A stretch of 26,936 bases of DNA. Origin: an uncultured Bacilli bacterium (lineage in GTDB: Bacteria > Bacillota_I > Bacilli_A > RF39 > UBA660). The stretch covers positions 1 to 26,936 of the forward strand of contig CAKOXX010000016.1 of the NCBI GenBank assembly GCA_934130405.1, in the 5' to 3' direction. Shown here piece after piece: positions 1-6,975 of the stretch (the stretch's first letter is position 1; each line of letters starts with the position of its first letter). The translations under genes and the position numbers were made by a program. Below the pieces are notes generated by a model. The model searched no databases, was not told the DNA's origin, and worked only from the letters and a program-made list of their open reading frames with translations.

Positions 1-221
1 CTATCAACCTCTTTTAAAAATGGATATTTCACAAGTAGACTTGGTATCATGATATTCTGGTCATATGCAGATTTACCATTTTTAGTATTATTGTAAGTAT
101 CAATTCTATCCCTTAAAAAGATATTATAAATAAGTCTAGCAGAACCGATAGTTTTATTTATTAAAATCTTTTGCTCTACATTTGGATAGAGTCTAAAAAC
201 ATACCCTTTAAGTACTTTCAT
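1..221 (-). CDS. tnpB: TnpB / IS200-IS605 OrfB transposon nuclease, N-terminal fragment cut by window edge
   Basis: Reading leftward from ATG at 221, 73 codons run open to the window edge. The product begins MKVLKGYVFRLYPNVEQK, then INKTIGSARLIYN, the typical start of the helix-turn-helix domain of IS605-family OrfB/TnpB (family pattern K-x-Y-x-F-R-[IL]-Y-P-x-x-x-Q, then a GxxRxxYN motif). TnpB proteins are RNA-guided nucleases of IS200/IS605 elements; the RuvC-like catalytic region and any omega RNA would lie beyond base 1. A GAGGCGG Shine-Dalgarno sits 4 bases before the ATG. The upstream stretch 251-261 holds a small GCGT/ACGC inverted repeat like the subterminal hairpins of IS605 left ends. 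It is not in the supplied reading-frame list because it is partial. Whether the full gene is intact cannot be judged here. Confidence 0.85.
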   Translation of the reverse strand, partial: MKVLKGYVFRLYPNVEQKILINKTIGSARLIYNIFLRDRIDTYNNTKNGKSAYDQNIMIPSLLVKYPFLKEVD

Positions 222-279
222 ATGACCGCCTCAATTCATTAGAATATAGCGTATCACGCAAAACAAATGTTTGCAATAA

Positions 280-849
280 CTATTTAAAACTTTTTATAAA
301 TTTCCTATTATATAAATAACACTCTTTATCATGCGAATAGATAATACCTATCGCTTGTAAATATGAATAGATAATAACACTTCCCACAAATTTCATCCCT
401 CGACTTTGCAAGTCTTTAGAGAGATTATCAGACAATTCATTAGTTGTTTTATCGATTTCATAAATTACTTTTTCATTAGTAAATGTTTTTAAATAAGCTC
501 TAAAGCTACCATATTCTTTTTTGATATCTATAAATATTCTAGCATTATTAATACTTGCTTTGATTTTTAACTTATTTCTAATAATATCTTTATTATTTAG
601 TAACTCATTAATTTTATCATCACTATAACTACATACTTTATCTAAATCAAAGTTATCATAGGCTTTTCTAAAGGCTTCTCTTTTATTTAAGACACATTCC
701 CATGAAAGTCCCGCTTGAAATGATTCTAATAATAACATTTCAAATAAGTAATTATCATCTAGATTAAGATGGCACCACTCTTCGTCGTGATACTTAACAT
801 ATAACGGATTATCTAGATTACACCATTTACATCTAATAATTTTAATCAC
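280..849 (-). CDS. tag: DNA-3-methyladenine glycosylase I
   Basis: Base-excision repair enzyme that removes 3-methyladenine from alkylated DNA. The 189-residue length matches the family (E. coli Tag is 187). Visible hallmarks: the N-terminal RCxW (Cys7), YHDEEW (His21), LLLESFQAGLSW carrying the conserved Glu42, the RGMKFVG motif near 150, and His173/Cys177 near the C-terminus; Cys7, His21, His173 and Cys177 correspond to the four zinc ligands of E. coli Tag. It sits 40 bases downstream of the ORF6N gene and upstream of tnpB, all on the minus strand. The start is odd: the GTG at 849 directly abuts the Shine-Dalgarno (GGCGGGA), whereas the SD-like GGGAGTGAT is spaced ideally from an in-frame ATT at 838-840, so a rare AUU start is possible. 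Function is near certain; the exact start is not. Confidence 0.95.
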   Translation of the reverse strand: MIKIIRCKWCNLDNPLYVKYHDEEWCHLNLDDNYLFEMLLLESFQAGLSWECVLNKREAFRKAYDNFDLDKVCSYSDDKINELLNNKDIIRNKLKIKASINNARIFIDIKKEYGSFRAYLKTFTNEKVIYEIDKTTNELSDNLSKDLQSRGMKFVGSVIIYSYLQAIGIIYSHDKECYLYNRKFIKSFK

Positions 850-889
850 TCCCGCCTATACATATTTTACTATATGATACCGTTTTTTT

Positions 890-1765
890 CTATATTATTC
901 GCACCTTTAGTATACCGTCTATTCTTTTTAACAACTCATTTATAAATAACTCTTCGGTTATCTTATAGATATAGCTATATTTTTTACCAATATCTTTTAA
1001 ACTCATTCCACTTACATAAACATCTTTTTTATCTAAAATTATGTATCTGTCATGAAATGGGTTATTACTTATAAACGAAATATTGTCATACTGATTATTA
1101 TATTTTTTTATTAAAATTGAATCTAAGTTCTTAGATAATATAATAATATTTTTATTAATGTTTCTTAATATATCTAATAATTCTTTATTAGCATAATTAT
1201 CTATAATTATAATTTCTTCTCTAGCTTTGTTTAATATATCAACTAAAATGCTATAAGCATCATATATTTTACCATCATAAATAATAGATGCTTGTTTTGA
1301 TGATAACTTATCAAGCGATTCTTCCAATTTTAATATTCGGGCTTCATGATTAATTAGAATATTATTATTTTTAAATAAATCATTTGAAATGTACTTTTTC
1401 ATAACTATAAAAGCATCCATAATATATAATGTCATACTAGTCGCTTTTTTTCCTTTTAGTATAGTTGCAAGCATATATACTCCCTGCTCTGTAAAAACTC
1501 TTGGATTATTTCTTCTTCCACCATAATTATTATCTAAACTTGAGGTCAAAAATTTTGACTTCAAGTTATTACTTTCCTCATCGGTAAGTTGAAAACTATA
1601 TCTTACAGGAAATTTATCAATATTATTTTTTACTGCTTGATTTACTTCTTTTGTACCATTCTTACAACCATATAATCTTGCTAAATCAGAATCAAGCATT
1701 ACCTGTTTACCTCTTACCTCATATATCATATTTTCTATTTTTTCTTCTTTTAAAATATCATTCAT
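890..1765 (-). CDS. ORF6N (KilA-N-type) domain protein with C-terminal PLD-like domain
   Basis: 291 residues from ATG 1765. Residues about 9-100 (VMLDSDLARLYG, KFPVRYSFQLT, RVFTEQGVYMLATIL) match the ORF6N domain, a DNA-binding-type domain found in phage antirepressors and chromosomal relatives. Residues about 170-290 hold an alpha/beta region with NPFHDRYIILD and VSGMSLKDIGKK, resembling one HKD-like half of the phospholipase D/nuclease fold. This two-domain arrangement is common in Bacillota, often in mobile or defence contexts; the function is unknown. The reading frame extends up to 1828, but that part runs through a terminator-like hairpin and U-tract, while ATG 1765 has an AAAGGA Shine-Dalgarno about 10 bases upstream, so 1765 is chosen. 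Neighbours are tag (downstream) and rlmD (upstream). Confidence 0.85.
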   Translation of the reverse strand: MNDILKEEKIENMIYEVRGKQVMLDSDLARLYGCKNGTKEVNQAVKNNIDKFPVRYSFQLTDEESNNLKSKFLTSSLDNNYGGRRNNPRVFTEQGVYMLATILKGKKATSMTLYIMDAFIVMKKYISNDLFKNNNILINHEARILKLEESLDKLSSKQASIIYDGKIYDAYSILVDILNKAREEIIIIDNYANKELLDILRNINKNIIILSKNLDSILIKKYNNQYDNISFISNNPFHDRYIILDKKDVYVSGMSLKDIGKKYSYIYKITEELFINELLKRIDGILKVRII

Positions 1766-1785
1766 ATCATTTTTCCTTTCTATAC

Positions 1786-1820
1786 AAAAAAGGTACACCT
1801 CTCCTTCGAAAAGATATACC
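1786..1820 (-). terminator. Terminator-like hairpin in the leader of the ORF6N gene
   Basis: On the minus-strand RNA, 1820 to 1792 folds into a 13-bp stem (four G-U pairs) with loop GAA, followed directly by six U (1786-1791). It ends 20 bases before the ORF6N start codon, leaving no room for a promoter between. It is either the end of upstream transcripts (rlmD or a leader RNA) or an attenuator in the ORF6N leader. Confidence 0.6.
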
Positions 1821-1830
1821 CGCAGCATGC

Positions 1831-1894
1831 ATGTAATTTTTCTTGGCTAAAAATTACATACTTTATCGTCTAAATTGTCATATTAACGGCCAAG
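1831..1894 (-). other. 11-bp perfect hairpin with loop able to pair downstream (H-type pseudoknot)
   Basis: Bases 1831-1841 pair perfectly with 1849-1859 around a 7-base loop (CTTGGCT). The loop is complementary to GGCCAAG at 1888-1894 (six Watson-Crick pairs plus one G-U), so a pseudoknot is possible in RNA from either strand. It lies between rlmD and the leader terminator of the ORF6N gene. It may be part of a small RNA, a leader regulator or a transposon-end relic. No known riboswitch family was recognised. Confidence 0.45.
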
Positions 1895-1955
1895 TAATTA
1901 ATATAGTTACATCATAACAAACATTTGTTTCTCATGCAATATAAACTTTAAAAAA

Positions 1956-3146
1956 TTAGCTTCTTTTTAAAACAGATATTGCTTCCATATGATAAGTATT
2001 AGGAAATTCATCTACTAGTTTAATTGATTCTATCCTATACTTCTCACCTAGTTCTTTTATGTCTCTTGCAAAACTCATCAAGTCACAAGAAACATAAATA
2101 ATATTATCACATTCTTTAGCAAGCAATAGTTTTCTAGCATTACTTGATAGTCCACTTCTTGGTGGATCAACTATAATCATATCTATCTCTTTATTATACT
2201 TCTCTAAAAAGTCTTTAGCATCCATACAGAAAAATTCCGTATTAGAAATGTTATTTATTTTCTTATTATAATTAGCATCTACTATCGCTTCTTTTACTAT
2301 TTCTACACCATACACTTTTTTAACATACGGTGATACTAATAAAGAAATAGTACCTGTCCCACAATATAAATCTAAAATAGTATTTATATCTTTATTTTTT
2401 ACTATTTCAATAACTTCACTATAAATACTTTCAAGTCCTTTAGAATTAACTTGAAAGAAAGCATCACGTCCAACATAAAAGTCCATAGCAAATATTTTAG
2501 TTTTTATCTTATCACTACCAAATACTAATTTATCATTTAAATAACAAGAACTAACTTTATCTTTAAAGTAATTAAGATTAGTCAGTTCACATTTACCTTT
2601 AAAAGCAAGCATACTAAAGGTATCAAAACTTCTTATCATTACTTCAGTAAGATTTCTATTTTCTTTAATAAATTCTTTAATAGCTAAATATATTTCATTT
2701 ATCTTATCATTTACTAAATAACATTTATCTATATCTAGTAATTTATTACTTTCTTCTTCATAAAAGCCAATTCTATCTTCTTCAATATGAAAAACAACTT
2801 TATTACGATAATACTTTTCTTTACTAGGGATAATATCTATCTTATCTAGATCAATACCAGCATATCTTGTTAAGATATCAAGAGCTTTCTTTTTCTTAAA
2901 TTCTAGTTGCTCTTGATAAGTAAGCTGTTCTATCTGACAACCACCACAAGTATAATAATAAGGACAAAAAATGCTAGAATAATTCTTAGCTTCTTTCACT
3001 TTTCCGATAGAATACTTTTTCTTATCCTTTATTATATCAATTTCTACTTCATCACCAATTCTTACACCTTTTACAAAGGTTATTTTACCATCTATATAAG
3101 TAATTCCTCTTCCAAAATGATCATAAGAAGTAATAAGACATTTCAT
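1956..3146 (-). CDS. rlmD: 23S rRNA (uracil-C5)-methyltransferase, RlmD/RlmCD type
   Basis: SAM-dependent enzyme forming 5-methyluridine in 23S rRNA; in Bacillota one enzyme (RlmCD) may serve two sites. 396 residues: a short TRAM domain (about 1-52), the iron-sulfur cysteines C61, C67, C70 (CPYYYTCGGC) and C142, the SAM-binding motif LDLYCGTGTISLL at about 258-270, VDPPRSGL near 327, and the catalytic-cysteine motif YVSC at C354. The segment after the cysteine is DLMSFARD instead of the usual NPxTxARD, a mild variation. The start ATG has a strong AGGAGGG Shine-Dalgarno and a good sigma-A promoter about 33 bases further upstream. The family includes RumA/RlmD, RlmCD and TrmFO-independent homologues, so the exact target uridine is not fixed by sequence. 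Confidence 0.93.
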   Translation of the reverse strand: MKCLITSYDHFGRGITYIDGKITFVKGVRIGDEVEIDIIKDKKKYSIGKVKEAKNYSSIFCPYYYTCGGCQIEQLTYQEQLEFKKKKALDILTRYAGIDLDKIDIIPSKEKYYRNKVVFHIEEDRIGFYEEESNKLLDIDKCYLVNDKINEIYLAIKEFIKENRNLTEVMIRSFDTFSMLAFKGKCELTNLNYFKDKVSSCYLNDKLVFGSDKIKTKIFAMDFYVGRDAFFQVNSKGLESIYSEVIEIVKNKDINTILDLYCGTGTISLLVSPYVKKVYGVEIVKEAIVDANYNKKINNISNTEFFCMDAKDFLEKYNKEIDMIIVDPPRSGLSSNARKLLLAKECDNIIYVSCDLMSFARDIKELGEKYRIESIKLVDEFPNTYHMEAISVLKRS

Positions 3147-3178
3147 AATGTTCCCTCCTAACTAAGAGTTATGTCTTT

Positions 3179-3206
3179 ATTATATCATAGAAAATTTGTT
3201 CGTCAA
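3179..3206 (-). promoter_or_regulatory. Sigma-A promoter for rlmD
   Basis: Minus strand: -35 TTGACG (3206-3201), 16-base spacer, -10 TATAAT (3184-3179), then a leader of about 30 bases to an AGGAGGG ribosome-binding site. It follows the terminator of the fibre operon, so rlmD has its own transcription unit. Confidence 0.8.
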
Positions 3207-3215
3207 CACATTTCT

Positions 3216-3252
3216 AAAAAAAGAAACTAATTTAATAATAAATCAATTTCTT
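3216..3252 (-). terminator. Rho-independent terminator of the fibre operon
   Basis: Minus-strand RNA forms a 14-bp stem (3252-3239 with 3234-3221, two G-U pairs) with a 4-base loop, followed by seven U (3222-3216). It begins 9 bases after the stop codon of pilin-like protein B. Confidence 0.8.
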
Positions 3253-3260
3253 TTTTCTTA

Positions 3261-6170
3261 CTAGTTTGTATTAATTGTAATTGTCAAACGATAATGAATT
3301 GGGATACTTAAAGTACTAAGTGAATATACAGAAGCATAACTAATACAAGTACTATTAGTGTCATGACGAATTAAATCGACTTCATTTAAACCTTTTACAT
3401 AACCAGCAGCACGATAAGTTACACCACCAAGATTTCTATCATAAGTATCCGTTCCATTTCTATTTCTATGTGTATCCGTAAACTTGCTAGAATTTTTATA
3501 TTTCAACGTATGCCATTCATAACCATGGGTTAAATAACCACCACAAGCATAAATAGATAAGTTAGCAGAATATAGATTACCACTATTTCCATAGCTGTTA
3601 TATATTGGGTTATTACCATAATCAACACCACTTGAAGTATAACGACTAACATTATAATGTACTTTGTTAGTTTTCTTAATATCTGCAGGAGCATATTGTG
3701 TCAAATAAAGGCTATGATAGTTATAACCGCCTGAAATATTAGCAGTACTATAACTCATGCTAGCATTAGCTATACTATAAGTAGTACTACTATTAGTAGC
3801 ATATTGACTACCTGAGCTAGTATAGTAAGAAACAGAAGGTTGCGTATAAATTCCTGCTTTATAATAGTTTTTCTCATCACTAGAATCATCAGAACGGTGT
3901 CCACCATAGAATACTGCTGATTTACTAGCACTATACACTGGATGACCACCAGAATCATAAATAGTTCCACTACCCTTCCAGTAAGTTCCACCTATGTCTG
4001 AGGCACCACTACTATCTGTTCCAAATGATGTTATCAACCCACTATTCTTATCACTATACAATGTTCCACTTGAGAAATATTCACTATTTAATTTACTATA
4101 AGCATCATAATACGAACCAGTTGAACTAGAAACAGAATTTAATGCTAATTTACATTGTCCACCACTATTAGAAACAACTGTCCAACTCTTACCAGCATAA
4201 CTTTGGGTACTACCAACACTATTACAAGTAAACTTTGGTGCACAACCACTAGTTGAAGAACAATAAGCACCACCATATGATTTATCTTTAGAATAACATC
4301 TTTCATTAGTATAAGAATCATATGCTAATTGGTTATAAGTTCCACTTCCACAAGAATTACTACAAGTAGAACCATCGCGGTAATAAACACTAGAACAAGC
4401 AGCAGGACAACCACTATATGAGGTACAAGAAGCTCCTCCATATGACAAGTCTTTAGAATAACATCTTTCATTAGTATTAGAATCATAGGCTAACCTATTA
4501 TAAGTTCCACTTCCACAACTTGCACTACAACTATTTCCATCACGATAATAGACATTACTACAAGTGCAACTTTGGGTGTTACAAGATGCCGTTTCTGTTG
4601 AATATGACGTTGTTCCATCACATTTATAAGTTGTTACGCTACGACTTTTGGTTCCACCACCACAACTTACATTACAATTTGACCAGTTTCCATAGTAAGT
4701 AGCAGGATTTACACAACATTTAACACTATTTGTACTACTACTACAATAATTATTAGTAAATTTATCATAGAATTTTTTAGTTTCTGTTGCTGTTCCAAAA
4801 CCAGTATTAGTGCTACAGCTTCCAGTAGTTGTACTACTATATGTATTACTACACTCATTATAAACAATATATGCTTCATGAAGCAGTGTAGAAGTATTAC
4901 CAAGTTCGTCTTTAGCCCTGATGTAAATTCTTCTTTTTGCTCCATCATACTTACCACTTAGTGTTAAATTAACTGATACGCTATCACTTCCTATTGTATA
5001 TTCCTGCCAACCAGTACTACCATTTTCTGAAACATTATAATATATTTTATTGCCAGTAGTATCAATTCTATCTGTTAAAGTGAATTTTACAGTTACATAT
5101 AAGCTATGATAATTACTATTTCTACTAGTAACACTTACTTTTCTAATAGATGGAGCATCTTTATCAATATAATATTCAGAAGTATTAACTGAACAAGAGT
5201 TACCCGCTTCATCATAAGCAATTACTTTACCATAAATGTGACCATTATCAGTATAATTACCTCCCGTAAATAAACTTCCTTTAGCACCTGCTAAGGTTTT
5301 TGTACTAGTACCAGTTATAGCTTTACCATCATCTTTACAAACACCAGTACCATTACTTTGATAGAAACAATTTCTAAACGACCATTTAGCTATATCACTA
5401 TGTGGAATGACTTTTATCTTAACATCTTTATTCTGCCAAGTTTTTGGACTAGTAGCTGATTTTAAATCAATCTTACTACAATCGGGGGCTGTTCTATCAA
5501 TTACATATTTATTAGATGTTTTATCAGCGATATTACCTTTTGTATCAATCGCATGAGCTTTAATAACATAAGTTCCTTCTTCGGTGAATGTTATATCAAC
5601 TTGTGAAGTATATTTCTTTGCTTCTTCTTTTTTATATAAGACATTATCTTTTTCTATTTCGTAATAGTAAGAAGCTACTCCGCTATTATCAGTAACAGTC
5701 ATTGTAACAGTAATATTGCCATTAGTAACTTTTTTATCTGGACTAAAAGTAATAACTGGAGCTTTCGTATCATCATTAACAGAGTAACCATTACATTCAA
5801 CTTCAGAGTAATACTGATATTCAGTAGCTGTTATCTTTTGTGAATAAACTTTACTATTTCCAATATTAGTACAGCTATTACCATTATGGTCTTTTAATTC
5901 TGATAAATACTTTTTTGTATATAAAGTATCAACTGTAACAGCTTCTTTTTCACCTACATTTTTAGGAAGTTCACTGCGATAATCAGTAAAGTATTCTTTA
6001 CCAGCTAAAACAGTAGTATTTTCTTGTGACTGATAATACTTTCTTCGAGAACTAGCCATTAAGCTATTAACTGATACAACTGTAACCGTAGTAAGAATAC
6101 CAATAATAGCAATTACTGCTAACAATTCGACAAAAGTAAATCCTTTTTTTCCTTTTCTTATCTTCTTCAT
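3261..6170 (-). CDS. Giant type IV pilin-like surface protein B with Ig-like and TSP1-like cysteine-rich modules
   Basis: 969 residues from ATG 6170. The N-terminus is a class III/type IV prepilin signal: basic residues, KGKKG before FTFVELLAVIAIIGIL, so cleavage after Gly10 with Glu at +5 and a hydrophobic stem helix to about 35. The body is not pilin-like: residues about 135-230 and 330-435 look like Ig/cadherin-like sandwiches (each linked by an RTAPDC or KDAP junction), 496-535 is a TSP1-like module (WSNCNVSCGGGTKSR ... CNTQSC), 537-588 and 592-643 are a duplicated 52-residue six-cysteine module (42 of 52 identical), and a C-terminal domain runs from about 648 with YWKGSGTIYD and a final IHYRLTITI. 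I count 32 cysteines. A GTG at 6182 is an alternative start overlapping the upstream stop; ATG 6170 has a GAGAAG site. It is the last gene of the operon, paralogous to protein A. Confidence 0.85.
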   Translation of the reverse strand: MKKIRKGKKGFTFVELLAVIAIIGILTTVTVVSVNSLMASSRRKYYQSQENTTVLAGKEYFTDYRSELPKNVGEKEAVTVDTLYTKKYLSELKDHNGNSCTNIGNSKVYSQKITATEYQYYSEVECNGYSVNDDTKAPVITFSPDKKVTNGNITVTMTVTDNSGVASYYYEIEKDNVLYKKEEAKKYTSQVDITFTEEGTYVIKAHAIDTKGNIADKTSNKYVIDRTAPDCSKIDLKSATSPKTWQNKDVKIKVIPHSDIAKWSFRNCFYQSNGTGVCKDDGKAITGTSTKTLAGAKGSLFTGGNYTDNGHIYGKVIAYDEAGNSCSVNTSEYYIDKDAPSIRKVSVTSRNSNYHSLYVTVKFTLTDRIDTTGNKIYYNVSENGSTGWQEYTIGSDSVSVNLTLSGKYDGAKRRIYIRAKDELGNTSTLLHEAYIVYNECSNTYSSTTTGSCSTNTGFGTATETKKFYDKFTNNYCSSSTNSVKCCVNPATYYGNWSNCNVSCGGGTKSRSVTTYKCDGTTSYSTETASCNTQSCTCSNVYYRDGNSCSASCGSGTYNRLAYDSNTNERCYSKDLSYGGASCTSYSGCPAACSSVYYRDGSTCSNSCGSGTYNQLAYDSYTNERCYSKDKSYGGAYCSSTSGCAPKFTCNSVGSTQSYAGKSWTVVSNSGGQCKLALNSVSSSTGSYYDAYSKLNSEYFSSGTLYSDKNSGLITSFGTDSSGASDIGGTYWKGSGTIYDSGGHPVYSASKSAVFYGGHRSDDSSDEKNYYKAGIYTQPSVSYYTSSGSQYATNSSTTYSIANASMSYSTANISGGYNYHSLYLTQYAPADIKKTNKVHYNVSRYTSSGVDYGNNPIYNSYGNSGNLYSANLSIYACGGYLTHGYEWHTLKYKNSSKFTDTHRNRNGTDTYDRNLGGVTYRAAGYVKGLNEVDLIRHDTNSTCISYASVYSLSTLSIPIHYRLTITINTN
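4242..4562 (-). repeat. Tandem duplication of a 52-residue six-cysteine module (165-bp period)
   Basis: Bases 4407-4562 and 4242-4397 encode two copies of the module CSxVYYRDGxxCSxSCGSGTY followed by ERCYSKD and YGGA. They differ at 10 of 52 residues and are offset by 165 bp. The paralogue upstream (protein A) carries only one copy, so the duplication arose, or one copy was lost, after the gene duplication. Confidence 0.85.
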
Positions 6171-6178
6171 AGTACTTC

Positions 6179-6961
6179 TCACTTTATAATCTTATTTTTC
6201 TTTAAGAAAGCTTCTAGTTCTGTAGAAGAAATAGTACTAATCGCTTCTTGAATTTTATTATTACTAACTACTGCAAAGTATGGAACAACTAAAAGGTCAT
6301 CACCATTCATTTGATTTAAGAAAGTCGCAATGGACATTCCTTCATCTGATCTATCAAAATAAGCTAGACTAAAGGTAAAATTATATTTACTAGCTAGATT
6401 ATTAAGAACTTCTCTTGCTTCTACACTATTAGTTGAAGAATCTAATAATACTAGTAAACTATTTTCTTCTCCTTGAAACTTCTCCATCGTCTCCACCATC
6501 GTTACTTCTTTATCATCTTTAGTTTCATCAGTAATAATTCCTTGTTCAATTAACATACTTCTTAAGATACCGCTATTATATATTTCATTAGCAATACTTT
6601 TAAGTTCACCATCTTTTATAATGATAACAGCTGGTTCTTTAATTTCTTTATCTGTTATTTTTAATTTTTTCTGTAAGTCTTTATAGTCACTAGATGATTT
6701 ACTTTTATCAAAACTTGTAAATTTCAAATTATATTTCTTAGCAATAGTATCTACTATATCTTTAGCATCACTACATAAGTAACAAGCACTATCACTACTA
6801 GTTACAAAGACTAGTTCTGTTTCTTTTTTGTTTTTCTTATCAATTATTTCATCTACTAGTTTACTATTTTTATCACTACTACTAATAAGAAGAGAAACTC
6901 CTCCCATTAATAGTAGGATAATAGCAATTGTTAAAATAGTTATAATTACTTTTTTTCGCAT
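6179..6961 (-). CDS. Membrane-anchored tandem thioredoxin-like protein
   Basis: 260 residues with an N-terminal membrane anchor (about 6-27) and the rest predicted outside the cell. A first thioredoxin-like domain (about 48-120) carries a CxxC motif, SACYLCSDA (C60, C63), after a beta strand (LVFVTSS), and a candidate cis-proline in EPAVIII (P110). A second domain (about 166-260) has the same strand-helix pattern but no cysteines (LLVLLDSSTNS, then VVPYFAVV), so it is a degenerate copy or a binding domain. It is encoded between two cysteine-rich pilin-like proteins: 14 bases after protein A and overlapping the alternative start of protein B. This suggests a role in forming or isomerising their disulfides (inference). 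The start ATG has an AGAAGGA site. Low overall similarity to any named family was recognised; the thioredoxin fold call rests on motif and pattern. Confidence 0.75.
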   Translation of the reverse strand: MRKKVIITILTIAIILLLMGGVSLLISSSDKNSKLVDEIIDKKNKKETELVFVTSSDSACYLCSDAKDIVDTIAKKYNLKFTSFDKSKSSSDYKDLQKKLKITDKEIKEPAVIIIKDGELKSIANEIYNSGILRSMLIEQGIITDETKDDKEVTMVETMEKFQGEENSLLVLLDSSTNSVEAREVLNNLASKYNFTFSLAYFDRSDEGMSIATFLNQMNGDDLLVVPYFAVVSNNKIQEAISTISSTELEAFLKKNKIIK

Positions 6962-6975
6962 AATATCCTTCTTTC

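Noticed and set aside
1766..1828. 63-base N-terminal extension of the ORF6N gene
   Set aside because: It runs through a terminator-like hairpin and U-tract and has no ribosome-binding site, whereas ATG 1765 has one.
1784..1960. T-box or known riboswitch before the ORF6N gene
   Set aside because: No T-box AGGGTGGNACCGCG motif, specifier stem or known aptamer core was seen; only generic hairpins.
6179..6181. Mollicutes genetic code (TGA = Trp)
   Set aside because: TGA ends the thioredoxin-like gene at the operon junction, Trp is TGG throughout, and no gene needs TGA read-through.
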